The position numbers were made by a program, and so were the translations under genes. A stretch of DNA of 64,000 nt from an uncultured Sphaerochaeta sp. (GTDB taxonomy: Bacteria; Spirochaetota; Spirochaetia; Sphaerochaetales; Sphaerochaetaceae). Each line of letters starts with the position of its first letter. Positions within the stretch are counted from its first letter, which is position 1. Shown piece by piece: positions 45,883 through 54,596 of the stretch. The stretch spans positions 1,511,757-1,575,756 of the forward strand of contig NZ_OY763408.1 in the NCBI RefSeq assembly GCF_963667405.1. Reading direction: 5' to 3'. The notes under the pieces were generated by a model. The model did no database searches and was not told the DNA's origin. It was given only the letters and a program-made list of their open reading frames with translations.

Positions 45883-47114
45883 GATCGTTCCCCCTCGTCG
45901 GGGAACAGGATTGCCTTGCGCTCCCCCTCATCAAGTGAACTTTTCTGCAGGGGTATCTTTCCGCTGCTGATCAACAGGATACGATAGAGGATCGAACAGG
46001 ATGTCAGTACAATGAAGAGGTTCGTGCCCCCTTGGCTGAAAAACGGCAAGGGTATGCCGGTGGGGGGAAGCATGGCTGTCACCACCCCCAGATTCAGGAT
46101 AGCCTGGAAGAGAATCATGCTTGTAAGGCCAAAGGCCGTGATGCTGAGAAACCGGTCACGGTCACGCATTCTTGCCGCGGCATTGTAGCCAAGAATTGCA
46201 AGCATGGCAAAAAGGATCAGGACAAACGCACAGCCGGCAAGCCCGAGCTCCTCACACATGGACGCAAAGATGAAGTCACTCTGCACTTCGGGAAGCAAAC
46301 CAAGCTTGTAGGTTCCATTTCCCAAGCCCACCCCGAACAGTCCCCCTTTCTGGATGGCCTTCAGGGAGGTGGTGACCTGGTAGTTCATGCCAACCGGGTC
46401 AAGGGAGGGAAACAGGAAAGACACGATGCGCTTGACCCGATACGACTGGGAGAACAGGCCTACCAGCGCGGGAGGAACGAGGAACGCAAACATGATGAGC
46501 AAGGTGGATATCCTCAGTCCGCTGGCAAGCATCAGGGAGAAGGAGATTGCCAGGAAGAGAGCGGCGGATGAGTAATCACGCTGCAAGAAAATCAGCAGCG
46601 TCATCCCGATGCTGACAAGAAACGGCAGAAGGAAACGGCGCAAAAGCGACTGGTTGGAACGGTCGAACCTGAAGTAATAGGCATAGAAAAGCACCAAGGC
46701 AAGCTTTGCAAACTCCGATGGCTGGAGGGAAGGAAGCGGCCCTATCTGCAACCAGCGCCGGGAACCAAGACGTTCCTGACCAAAGGGGGTGAAAAGGGTC
46801 ATCAGCAGGAGAAGCAGGGAAACCAGGAGAATGGGATAGCTGAACATCTTGATCCAGGAGATCGGGATGAACCGAATGACCACAAAGACAACCATGGCCA
46901 AGGCAACGAACATCAGCTGACGCGTCAGAAAGTAATGATGCGGAAGATTGTGGATGAGCGCCTCGTTGTAGGAAGCACTGTAGAGCATGATCAAACCGAA
47001 ACCGGTGATGAGCACCACCACACAAAGAAACGTGAAGGGGCTGAAATTTCCCCCTGCTTCGACCAAACTCTCCGTCTGTTGCTGATAGTCATCGAATTCC
47101 CTTCGTATATCCAT
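45879..47114 (-). CDS. ftsW: SEDS lipid II polymerase FtsW
   Basis: A 411-residue protein with about ten transmembrane segments. SEDS motifs: GSRRWLQIGPLPSLQPSEFAKLALVLF broken as usual by the PSE block, LQRDYSSAALF, and the late MLPPTGIPLPFFSQGGTN. FtsW polymerises glycan strands with its partner PBP. ATG 47114 follows AGGTGA, in which the mraY stop codon is embedded. Charged C-terminal tail (DEGERKAILFPDEGERS). Confidence 0.95.
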   Translation of the reverse strand: MDIRREFDDYQQQTESLVEAGGNFSPFTFLCVVVLITGFGLIMLYSASYNEALIHNLPHHYFLTRQLMFVALAMVVFVVIRFIPISWIKMFSYPILLVSLLLLLMTLFTPFGQERLGSRRWLQIGPLPSLQPSEFAKLALVLFYAYYFRFDRSNQSLLRRFLLPFLVSIGMTLLIFLQRDYSSAALFLAISFSLMLASGLRISTLLIMFAFLVPPALVGLFSQSYRVKRIVSFLFPSLDPVGMNYQVTTSLKAIQKGGLFGVGLGNGTYKLGLLPEVQSDFIFASMCEELGLAGCAFVLILFAMLAILGYNAAARMRDRDRFLSITAFGLTSMILFQAILNLGVVTAMLPPTGIPLPFFSQGGTNLFIVLTSCSILYRILLISSGKIPLQKSSLDEGERKAILFPDEGERS

Positions 47115-47119
47115 GGCAT

Positions 47120-48055
47120 TCACCTGGAAAGCAGCAAGGATGCTGCCCCGAACAACCAAGAGACCAGAATGAAGGAGATGACGATGCGGTTCTCCTTCAC
47201 CCCCTTCAGCTCATATGCGTGGTGCAAGGGTGCAATGGTGAACACCTTTTTCCCGAATCTCCTGATGGAGATGATCTGGATGAGACTGCTCGCCAACTCG
47301 ACGAGAAACAAGCCGCTTGCAACAAAGAGGGCAACCTCGGCCTTGAGCAACAGGGCACTTATGGCAAGGTATCCTCCCAAGGCATGACTGCCGCAATCCC
47401 CCATGAAATACTTTGCCGGGCGGCGATTGAACCAGAGGAACGCCAACAGGGAACCGAGCAAGGCAGGAGATGTTGATTGGGAGCGCTGGACCGAAAACAG
47501 GATGATCAACAGAAGCATCGGCAGGCTCGACCCTGCTGCCAGAGCATCCAGACCGTCGGTAATGTTGATTGCATTCACAAAATACAAGATGTACAGCAAG
47601 GCGAGGAGATAGTAGGCAGGACCCAGCGAAAGCGAGGCAAACCCAAGATCGAGCGTGGTGTCGATGAGGCCATGCTGCTTGAGAATGATCAGAAGAAGCA
47701 GGGCAGCCTGCACCTGCAGGGCCAGCTTGAGCAGCGACGGAAGCCCATCACCATTGCTGGAGGTCTGCTTGAGGCGGTCATCCAAAAATCCCACCAAGGC
47801 AAAAAGCATGAGGCCGAGCAGAGGATACAGGACCGTCGGAGAGGCAAGGTGCGGATCGGACAAGGTCACAGCAAAGGTCCCCAAAGTGAAGGCCACGCCC
47901 CCGACCACCGGCGTCCCCTGCTTGGATGCGTGCACCTGCCGCAGTTCGGGCTTTATCGCCACAGAGCTTCTACCCACCAATGACAAGAGAACCTTCGAGA
48001 GGACGAAGGTCAACAACAACGAGGCAAGCAATAGGATCGAAAACCTGCTAGGCAT
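47120..48055 (-). CDS. mraY: Phospho-N-acetylmuramoyl-pentapeptide transferase MraY
   Basis: A 311-residue integral membrane enzyme that makes lipid I from UDP-MurNAc-pentapeptide and undecaprenyl phosphate. About ten hydrophobic segments. Family motifs are FLDDRLKQ, NAINITDGLDALAAG, YFMGDCGSHALGG and PLHHAYELKG. Slightly shorter than the E. coli enzyme but close to Gram-positive versions. Overlaps murF by eight bases. Confidence 0.95.
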   Translation of the reverse strand: MPSRFSILLLASLLLTFVLSKVLLSLVGRSSVAIKPELRQVHASKQGTPVVGGVAFTLGTFAVTLSDPHLASPTVLYPLLGLMLFALVGFLDDRLKQTSSNGDGLPSLLKLALQVQAALLLLIILKQHGLIDTTLDLGFASLSLGPAYYLLALLYILYFVNAINITDGLDALAAGSSLPMLLLIILFSVQRSQSTSPALLGSLLAFLWFNRRPAKYFMGDCGSHALGGYLAISALLLKAEVALFVASGLFLVELASSLIQIISIRRFGKKVFTIAPLHHAYELKGVKENRIVISFILVSWLFGAASLLLSR

Positions 48056-49433
48056 AGGAACGCACCCTCCTTTGGAGGAAGGGTATCAGCCGTTCCATGC
48101 CGACCGATCTTGAGGCTTTCAGCAAGTAGAGATCCCCACTCTTGGATTGGGTTCCCACTTCCGCTTCCAGATGGGAAAACGATTGGGTGTAGGAGACTTC
48201 TCCTGCATACGGTGAGTGCTTGAGGCAGTAGGCCGCCTCTTCCATCTCCTCGCCGTACAGGTAGGCTTTGCTGAAGGATGAGGTGGAAAGAATATCGGCA
48301 ATGCTGCGATGTGCCTCGCGTGAGCATTGGCCAAGCTCTTTCATGGGACCAAGCACCACTTTCTTTGCTCCACCCCAAGAGAGGGAGGAGAGGTAGCGAA
48401 GGATGCTGGACGTCGAGTCAAGACTGGCGTTGTACGAGTCGTCGACGATGGTAACCCTGCTGCGATGGACAAACGAGCGGCCATGCATCGGCTCAAAGCC
48501 CTCCAGGGCGTGAGCGATTGCAAGAGGATCTGCTCCCAGGTAGGCTCCCACCCTGATGGCACCAACCACATCTTCCAGAAGGTGTCTTCCCACTGACCGG
48601 ATCCTGAATGTCTGGCCTCCATAGGAGAGCTGCCATCCCTCGAGACCCAGGTCCTGGGCCTCGATGTCGTTGGCGCTGTATCGGCCAAGGGCCACAGAAG
48701 CCTGCTTCTGGATCAGATCGAAGTGCTTGCAGTCCCTGCTTACAAAGCCTGCTTTCAGTTCAGGGTGGAATATCCTTGCTTTTTCGCTGGCAATCGTCGT
48801 TTCACTGCCCATCTTTTCCAGATGAGAGATGCCGATGTTCGTCAGCACCGCGACCGAAGGCTTGAGAATGGAAACCATCCGGTCCATCTCCCCTATATGG
48901 TCGATTCCCATCTCAAACACACCATACCTGCTCTCGCGTCCCAGGCCGAAAATGCTCAAGGGAAGTCCGAATTCGCTGTTGAGGTTGCCGGGAGTCCTTG
49001 CTGTCGGTCCCAAGACGCTGGTGATGCGGGCTATCGCTTCCTTGGTGGTGCTTTTGCCACAGCTTCCGGTGATACCCACCGTCTGCAAGGAAGGTATGAG
49101 ACCCAGGTAGGAACGGGCTAATGAGTGCAAGCTGGAAAGTACATCGTCACAGCCCAAGACTGCGATGGAAACTTCCTTCAGCGCGCGCTGTACCTGGGCA
49201 TACGGGACAACCACAGCACTGGCTCCATTGGCCTGTACCTGTGCAAGGTACGAAATTCCGTCAACCTTCTCTCCCTTGAGAGCAAAAAAGAGCGAGCCGC
49301 TCGTGCACTGTCTGCTGTCAATCTGCACATTGGTGATGCGTGCATCAGAGCCACGCAGGCACGTTGCATTGCAAAGCGATGCAATGCTGCAGGGATCGAA
49401 AGCAAGCTGGGCAAGCTGCTGGCTATCAGTCAT
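48048..49433 (-). CDS. murF: UDP-MurNAc-tripeptide D-alanyl-D-alanine ligase MurF
   Basis: A 461-residue ligase with the three Mur domains. The N-terminal substrate domain contains SRQCTSGSLFFALKGEKVDG; the central ATPase has GITGSCGKSTTKEAI and VLTNIGISHLEKMGS; the C-terminal part contains VDDSYNASLDS and VLGPMKELG. It completes the UDP-MurNAc-pentapeptide used by MraY, next in the operon. murE, murD and murC are not in this cluster. Overlaps ftsL by eight bases. Confidence 0.95.
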   Translation of the reverse strand: MTDSQQLAQLAFDPCSIASLCNATCLRGSDARITNVQIDSRQCTSGSLFFALKGEKVDGISYLAQVQANGASAVVVPYAQVQRALKEVSIAVLGCDDVLSSLHSLARSYLGLIPSLQTVGITGSCGKSTTKEAIARITSVLGPTARTPGNLNSEFGLPLSIFGLGRESRYGVFEMGIDHIGEMDRMVSILKPSVAVLTNIGISHLEKMGSETTIASEKARIFHPELKAGFVSRDCKHFDLIQKQASVALGRYSANDIEAQDLGLEGWQLSYGGQTFRIRSVGRHLLEDVVGAIRVGAYLGADPLAIAHALEGFEPMHGRSFVHRSRVTIVDDSYNASLDSTSSILRYLSSLSWGGAKKVVLGPMKELGQCSREAHRSIADILSTSSFSKAYLYGEEMEEAAYCLKHSPYAGEVSYTQSFSHLEAEVGTQSKSGDLYLLKASRSVGMERLIPFLQRRVRSYA

Positions 49434-49773
49434 ACGTTCTCCTGGACACCATGATCACCGCCTCCGCCTTGATCGGCTGGAAGGCGATATCCTCTTTCCA
49501 CGCACCCTCTACCAGTTGCTCAGGCATGGAGAGCTTGGAGATGCCTGCCAACAGGACCTGCCTCTGCTCTTCCAGCGCCTGACGGTTTTCAAGCAGAGTC
49601 TGGTATTCAATCTCAAGACTGCGATTGACCCCTCTCTGCCAAAGTGGGACAAAAATGGCAGCCATGACACAGAGCAGCATCATCAGGACAACCAACTGTT
49701 CGATGCGCACGAAGCGGCGGCTTCGCTGAACTGGTCGTTGTTTGAGATCTGTCGTGTACCAATCGTTACCCAT
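49426..49773 (-). CDS. ftsL: Cell division protein FtsL-like
   Basis: A 115-residue bitopic protein: a basic N-terminal tail, one transmembrane segment (about 26-47) and an extracytoplasmic coiled-coil (LEIEYQTLLENRQALEEQRQ, about 53-72). Size, topology and position between rsmH and murF identify it as the FtsL of this cluster, although FtsL sequences are poorly conserved. It would form the FtsQ-FtsL-FtsB complex. Confidence 0.82.
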   Translation of the reverse strand: MGNDWYTTDLKQRPVQRSRRFVRIEQLVVLMMLLCVMAAIFVPLWQRGVNRSLEIEYQTLLENRQALEEQRQVLLAGISKLSMPEQLVEGAWKEDIAFQPIKAEAVIMVSRRTYD

Positions 49774-49783
49774 ACCCCACTCC

Positions 49784-50677
49784 TTATCGCTTCTCGATAA
49801 TCCTCAGCTTTGCACTTCTGCTTGCAGGATTCTCCTCCCGTTCCGTCTCACTGGGAATCAGAGGCTTTTTGGTGAGAATCCTGATGATGGGATGCTCACC
49901 CTCCCCCAACTCCTTGAACAACCATTTGACCTTGCGGTCCTCCAGGGAGTGGAAGCTGATGACAGCCATCCTCCCTCCGCTTTTCAGTGTCCGTATCGCT
50001 CCCTTCAGGGCCGGCTCGATGCGATCGAGTTCCCGGTTCACCTCAATGCGAATTGCCTGGAAGCTCCTCGTCGCCGGGTGGATGTGCCCATAGCGGTAGC
50101 CTGAGGGAACAGCCTTGTAGATGATTGAGGCCAACTCCTCACTGGTGGTTATCTTTCCGGTCTTCCGACGTTCCACGATTGCACGGGCAATCCTACGCGA
50201 ATAGCGCTCCTCGCCAAACTGGTAGATGACATCGGCAAGCCGTTCTTCCTGGTAGCCGTTCACCACATCGAGAGCACTGATGGGGGCTGTCTTGTCCAGA
50301 CGCATGTCGAGCACCTCATCCTTGCGGAAGGAGAAGCCCCGTTCGCTCTCCTCGTAGTGATAGCTGGAAATGCCGAGGTCAAAAAGCACCAGGTCGAAAG
50401 AGTTCTCCTGCTCGCCGGCAAAAAAGTCGTCAAACCAGATATTCATCGGTTTGAAACGCTCGCCGAAGCTTTCCATACGCTTGACGGCTTTCTGCTGGAT
50501 CGAACTGTCCCGGTCCAGACCGATGACAGTCAGATTGGGATGGGTGGAGAGGAAGAGATGGGTATGTCCACCCTCCCCACAGGTACAGTCAACCATGACA
50601 GCCGGGGTGTCCTGGGGCGGTTTCAGATACTCAAGGATTTCCTGTCTCATCACCGAGTAGTGGACGTATTCCATCAA
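49784..50677 (-). CDS. rsmH: 16S rRNA m4C1402 methyltransferase RsmH
   Basis: A 297-residue SAM-dependent methyltransferase (MraW). Motifs: VDCTCGEGGHTHLFL (SAM loop), LGISSYHYEESERGFSFRKD, LDMRLD and the C-terminal ISFHSLEDRKVK. It methylates 16S rRNA near the P site. It overlaps mraZ by four bases in the usual mraZ-rsmH-ftsL order. Confidence 0.97.
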   Translation of the reverse strand: MMEYVHYSVMRQEILEYLKPPQDTPAVMVDCTCGEGGHTHLFLSTHPNLTVIGLDRDSSIQQKAVKRMESFGERFKPMNIWFDDFFAGEQENSFDLVLFDLGISSYHYEESERGFSFRKDEVLDMRLDKTAPISALDVVNGYQEERLADVIYQFGEERYSRRIARAIVERRKTGKITTSEELASIIYKAVPSGYRYGHIHPATRSFQAIRIEVNRELDRIEPALKGAIRTLKSGGRMAVISFHSLEDRKVKWLFKELGEGEHPIIRILTKKPLIPSETEREENPASRSAKLRIIEKR

Positions 50678-51129
50678 AGATCCTCCCTGATCATCTCACT
50701 GAGGGACTGTGCAGCATCGAGGAACTCTCCCATGCTCTGGCTCAGGTAGCGTTCATACTCCGCCCTGTTCCACAGTTCCAGATAGTTGCCGGTGCCCAGA
50801 AGGACCGACTCTTCCTTGGCGGACAACCCCACGCTCTCCCTAAGGCTTTGGGGAATGTTGATCCTTCCCACCTTGTCAAATTCACAGAGTTGGGCTGGAG
50901 CTATCATGCCTCGCTGCAAGATCCTGAGCTTTCTGTCAAACATGGCCCCCGGACCGCTGATGATGGTATTTTTCAATTTCTCAAAATCGGAAGGAAGCAT
51001 GAGCCAAAGGCAGGTTTCCAGGCCTCGGGTCACATACAAGGCCTCCCCTTCGAGTGCCGATCGCAGTCTGGAGGGGATAAGGATGCGACCCTTGTCGTCT
51101 ATGGTGTTGTAAAATTCACCAGTCAACAT
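50674..51129 (-). CDS. mraZ: Transcriptional regulator MraZ
   Basis: A 151-residue protein with two SpoVT-AbrB-like repeats: GEFYNTIDDKGRILIPSRLR and CEFDKVGRINIPQSLRESVG. MraZ binds upstream of its own operon and represses the dcw cluster. It is the first gene of a minus-strand operon that appears to run to 36236. GTGGGA elements, the kind of site MraZ recognises, occur in the 237-base leader region. Confidence 0.95.
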   Translation of the reverse strand: MLTGEFYNTIDDKGRILIPSRLRSALEGEALYVTRGLETCLWLMLPSDFEKLKNTIISGPGAMFDRKLRILQRGMIAPAQLCEFDKVGRINIPQSLRESVGLSAKEESVLLGTGNYLELWNRAEYERYLSQSMGEFLDAAQSLSEMIREDL

Positions 51130-51185
51130 GCCACGTTCCTACCTTTATGCACCATTTTTGGGATTTTTTCCCACTTGTATCCATT

Positions 51186-51214
51186 AATGTACACTTCTTC
51201 CCACCACAGCACAA
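51186..51214 (-). promoter_or_regulatory. Candidate dcw operon promoter with GTGGGA sites
   Basis: Minus-strand TTGTGC (51214-51209) and TACATT (51191-51186), spacer 17. One GTGGGA lies inside the spacer and another about 24 bases further downstream, suited to repression by MraZ. Prediction from consensus only. Confidence 0.5.
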
Positions 51215-51310
51215 CCGAACATTCTCGGCTTTGATTGGTTCAAAGACAAAAAGTCCGCACCCTTCGCTTAACAGGTGTAGACCAGTCCAAGCCGATTTGG
51301 GAAGCGGGCG

Positions 51311-51345
51311 GAAAAAGAAACCCCTCTCCTGCTTGAGGAAAGGGG
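51311..51345 (-). terminator. Terminator after the GH57 branching-enzyme gene
   Basis: Minus-strand 10-bp stem CCCCTTTCCT/AGGAGAGGGG (one G-T pair) with a 5-base loop and the tail TTTCTTTTTC, 21 bases beyond the stop codon. Confidence 0.88.
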
Positions 51346-51366
51346 CTGAATGGTAGGATAGCTGTG

Positions 51367-52962
51367 CTATCGGTTGGGATTGAAAATGTTGTAATCGATG
51401 TCGCTGAAAATGCTGTTGCGTTTCTCGGCTTTCACCAACCATTCGGTGTTCACCGCATTCTTGCACATGTTCCCATAGACCACATTGAAATTCTTCAGAT
51501 GGTCTTTCAAACGCTTCTCAGCATATTCGGTGCTGCTCTTGTTGAAGAGAATGAAGGGCCAGTCGCTCGCCATGGCAAGCAGGACTTCACGCGCGGCCTG
51601 GTTGAGGAATCTCTGCTTGAGGCTGATCTGGTCGCTGAACCGCTCGGACAACTCTTCCATCCGTTCGATTGCCTTGTGGATGTGCCGGTATGTCCAGGCA
51701 TTCGACCCATCGAGCCAGACGGCACTGTAACCGCCCTGTCCCCACGAAGAGAATGCAGGTCTTGCAGTCTGCAAGGTATGCCCCTCCTTGGAGAGGAACG
51801 TTGAGGGAGAGGTCAAACTTACCGATTGTCCGCTCTCACCAACCAGGCGGATGACCTGCTCGAGCCAGTCGATGCCCTCAAACCACCAGTGGCCGAACAA
51901 CTCGGCGTCAAAGCCAAGGGTAAACAGCGGAGAATGCTCCATTGCAGGGGCAAGCGTGGCACTCTTGCTGGTGAGATTGTAGAGGAAGTTTTGTGCATGC
52001 TCACGCACTTTGGCCTGGGCAAGTTCACGGGTATAGGGAACCTTCTGATCGGTTTGCCCGGTAATCGCCCAGTACTTGTAGCCGGTGAACACCCGGACCT
52101 CGGGTTCATGGATATACGGTTTGATATAGTCCATCGGCAGGTCATAGCCGATGTCCCGATAGAACTCACGATACACCTTGTCCGCAGGATAGCCGCTGCT
52201 GTTGGACCAGACCAGGCTGGTGCCCTGGAAATCGCGGGGGAAGGCTGCAACATTGTTTGGACAGCGAATCGGACGGTAATCACCATACTGGACCTTGTCC
52301 TGGGAAAGAAGCATGGATTGGCTGGCTGTCTGGAACCAGTTGATCCCATGGTACTTGAGCGTCTCCTCAAGGCCCGGGTAATACCCGCATTCGGGAAGCC
52401 AGAAGCCTTTGGGAAGGTGGCCGAAGGTGGTCAGGAAGGATTGCACACCCAGTTCGATCTGGGCATTGATGGCAGTGGGATACTCTTTGTAGAGAGGCAG
52501 ATATGCATGCGTTGCCGCAGTGGTGGCCAATTCAAGGTGGCCGCTTGCCTCGAGTGCCTTGAAGGCATCCAGGATATTGTTTCGGTACAGGTCCTGATAG
52601 TCGCTGAGATTCTGTTTCGCGCGATCAAGATAGAACTGCGCCATTTCCAGAAATTCCGGCTGACTTTCGCTGCAGCGCTGCACTTCCTTGTTGCCAAGTT
52701 CGATGTGGCGTTCAAGATACTGCAGGAACCTCTCCTGAAGGATCGGGTCGCTGAGCATGCAGCACAGGGTTGGGGAGAGGCTGATGGTGAACTTGAAGCT
52801 CAGGCGCTCGGCCTTGAGCTTGTTGAACATCCTCAGCAGGGGAAGATAGCTTTCGCTGATCGACTCGAACAGCCAGTCCTCTTCCAGAAATCTTGGATAT
52901 TCGGGATGTCGGACAAACGGAAGATGGGCATTCAGGACGAAGGCCACAGACGTATTGGACAT
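51367..52962 (-). CDS. GH57 1,4-alpha-glucan branching enzyme-like protein
   Basis: A 531-residue glycoside hydrolase family 57 protein. The nucleophile is Glu191 in GFWLPECGYYPG and the acid/base Asp352 in TLGFDAELFGHWWFEG; the opening AFVLNAHLPFVRHPE is typical of GH57 branching enzymes. It should form alpha-1,6 branches in glycogen, or process alpha-glucans, in the cytoplasm (no signal peptide). It overlaps the DUF4912 gene by one base (TAATG), and GH57 branching enzymes and DUF4912 proteins are frequent neighbours. A terminator follows. Confidence 0.9.
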   Translation of the reverse strand: MSNTSVAFVLNAHLPFVRHPEYPRFLEEDWLFESISESYLPLLRMFNKLKAERLSFKFTISLSPTLCCMLSDPILQERFLQYLERHIELGNKEVQRCSESQPEFLEMAQFYLDRAKQNLSDYQDLYRNNILDAFKALEASGHLELATTAATHAYLPLYKEYPTAINAQIELGVQSFLTTFGHLPKGFWLPECGYYPGLEETLKYHGINWFQTASQSMLLSQDKVQYGDYRPIRCPNNVAAFPRDFQGTSLVWSNSSGYPADKVYREFYRDIGYDLPMDYIKPYIHEPEVRVFTGYKYWAITGQTDQKVPYTRELAQAKVREHAQNFLYNLTSKSATLAPAMEHSPLFTLGFDAELFGHWWFEGIDWLEQVIRLVGESGQSVSLTSPSTFLSKEGHTLQTARPAFSSWGQGGYSAVWLDGSNAWTYRHIHKAIERMEELSERFSDQISLKQRFLNQAAREVLLAMASDWPFILFNKSSTEYAEKRLKDHLKNFNVVYGNMCKNAVNTEWLVKAEKRNSIFSDIDYNIFNPNR

Positions 52963-53693
52963 TACAGAACCCCCTTGCTCAAGGTCTGGGCGATCTCACG
53001 AAGCACAGCATTGTCAACGATCTCCCCTTCACGTGTCACCAGCGAAGAGAAGTGCATGGTGAACAGATCGCCGTCCATGGCAAGCTCCTCGACATGCTCC
53101 TGCCAGTATGAGGGAAAGGTCTCAACACTCTTGCTCTGGGCAAGGGACATCTCATTGCCTTTCTTGTCACGCCAGCACAGATCCACAACGTAGGAGGAAC
53201 CGGAGTTCGGAAGATTGATGTTCCACTGGGTATCCTCAAGGGAGATGCTGATATCGAATGTCTTGATCTCGCCGTTGGCCAGGTTGGTTTCCTGGACGCG
53301 CAGGAAGAGGCTGCTCTTCTCCTGACCATCCTCACCGAAAATCATCAGTGTGGAAGCTGGGGAGAGCGACCAGTAGGCATAGGCCCACTGCGGATCGCGC
53401 AACAAGACGTGAATGGAAGTATCAAGATAGCTCTCGGGAAGATCCTCGACTCCGGGCAGCGCATTGATATGTTGCTTGCTCCCCCGGAAATCAGTCAGTG
53501 CGTTGCAATACCGATTTCGGTTGATCTTCCCCTTCATCGCTGAGGGGAGCTCATCATCCTGTTCCCCGAAAGCCTCCTCGAGTGCATCGATGAGTTCTTC
53601 GCGGTCGAGAGACTGCCAGTTTTTCAGCCGTTCTTGCTGAGCAATGTACTGCAGCTCGGTAGTAGACAAGGAATCAATGTTGATGAGAATCAT
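52962..53693 (-). CDS. DUF4912 protein
   Basis: A 243-residue protein. The N-terminal 45 residues look like a Rho-N/SAP-type helical module (LSTTELQYIAQQERLKNWQ). The rest is a DUF4912 domain with LRDPQWAYAYWSLS and a carbohydrate-module-like beta pattern (YVVDLCWRDKKGN). It is tightly coupled to the GH57 gene, which suggests a role in glycogen or alpha-glucan handling, perhaps substrate binding. Biochemical function of the family is not established to my knowledge. Confidence 0.8.
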   Translation of the reverse strand: MILINIDSLSTTELQYIAQQERLKNWQSLDREELIDALEEAFGEQDDELPSAMKGKINRNRYCNALTDFRGSKQHINALPGVEDLPESYLDTSIHVLLRDPQWAYAYWSLSPASTLMIFGEDGQEKSSLFLRVQETNLANGEIKTFDISISLEDTQWNINLPNSGSSYVVDLCWRDKKGNEMSLAQSKSVETFPSYWQEHVEELAMDGDLFTMHFSSLVTREGEIVDNAVLREIAQTLSKGVL

Positions 53694-53695
53694 GC

Positions 53696-53782
53696 TTACT
53701 CCCGCAACGCATCCAGATGGATGTTCTTTCCTGCAATCGTAAAAGAATCATCGGTCTTAGTCAACTGCGTGCGTTTTGCCAC
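53696..53782 (-). CDS. Possible 28-residue small protein between deoD and the DUF4912 gene
   Basis: An in-frame GTG directly overlaps the deoD stop region (TGAGTG), and the frame runs 28 codons to a TAA five bases before the next ATG. The encoded peptide begins MAKRTQLTKTDDSF and ends NIHLDALRE: hydrophilic, with balanced charges and protein-like composition. The ribosome site of the DUF4912 gene (GGGAG) lies within its last codons, so it could couple translation. No good ribosome site of its own. It could also be a decayed gene end. Low confidence. Confidence 0.3.
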   Translation of the reverse strand: MAKRTQLTKTDDSFTIAGKNIHLDALRE

Positions 53783-54490
53783 TCAGCCGAAGAGTGTCTG
53801 CAGGGCGAGGTCGACCATTGTGTCGAAGGTACTCTGGCGTTGAGCGGGAGGAACTTGCTCGCCGGTGAGCAGAGAATCGCTTACAGTCAGCAAGGTCAGC
53901 GCTTCCACCTGCTTCATGCGGGCCAGGGTATAGAGCTCACAGGTCTCCATATCGATGGCCATCGTTCCCAACGATTGGGCAATCTGTTTCTTCTCCTCCC
54001 CTTTCAGGTCGTAGAACTGGTCACTGGTGAATACATTGCCGACGGCGAACCCGAGCTTTGCGGCCTTTGCATGCTCAACAGCCTTTGCAAGAAGGTCGAA
54101 GGAGGCGGTGGGTGCAAACTGATACGAACCGAATCGACTGGGATTCATCGCACTGTCGCTATCTGCAGCCTGGGCAATGAGCACATCCTTCAGATGCAGG
54201 GTTTCACTCATCGTACCGCAGGTGCCGACGCGCACCAAGCGCTTTGCATGATACGTGTCGATCAGCTCATGGGCATAGATGGAGAAAGAGGGCATGCCCA
54301 TCCCGGTTCCCTGTACCGAAACACGGTTGCCATGCCAGTAGCCGGTGAAGCCCAGCATTCCTCGTATCTCGTTGTATTGGATGACATCAGTCAGATAGGT
54401 TTGTGCAATGTGACGGGCCCTGAGCGGGTCACCCGGCAAGAGAACGGTATCTGCGACCAGCTTTGGGTCAGCAACAATATGGATGCTCAT
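53783..54490 (-). CDS. deoD: Purine nucleoside phosphorylase DeoD
   Basis: A 235-residue hexameric-type phosphorylase that cleaves purine (deoxy)nucleosides with phosphate. It starts MSIHIVADPKLVADTVLLPGDPLRA behind a strong AGGAGGT at 54490. Conserved parts: GTGMGMPS (phosphate), RVGTCGTM, and the base/ribose site AIDMETCELYTLA with the late SDSLLTGE. The DeoD form, not the trimeric mammalian-like form. It shares a 106-base divergent region with the second GH57 gene. Confidence 0.96.
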   Translation of the reverse strand: MSIHIVADPKLVADTVLLPGDPLRARHIAQTYLTDVIQYNEIRGMLGFTGYWHGNRVSVQGTGMGMPSFSIYAHELIDTYHAKRLVRVGTCGTMSETLHLKDVLIAQAADSDSAMNPSRFGSYQFAPTASFDLLAKAVEHAKAAKLGFAVGNVFTSDQFYDLKGEEKKQIAQSLGTMAIDMETCELYTLARMKQVEALTLLTVSDSLLTGEQVPPAQRQSTFDTMVDLALQTLFG

Positions 54491-54579
54491 AGGCACCTCC
54501 TGCTCCATTTTTGCCCAGATGCGAATAAAGTGCAAGATGGGGTCTCCCAAAAGCCCTGTTGCTCTTTACCCGCCTGTGC

Positions 54580-54585
54580 TATACT
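54580..54585 (+). promoter_or_regulatory. Extended -10 promoter of the DUF3536/GH57 gene
   Basis: TATACT preceded by TGC (extended -10 form). Transcription would start about 5 bases before the ATG at 54597, and no ribosome site is seen, so the message may be leaderless. Confidence 0.5.
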
Positions 54586-54596
54586 GCCCACGCAAT

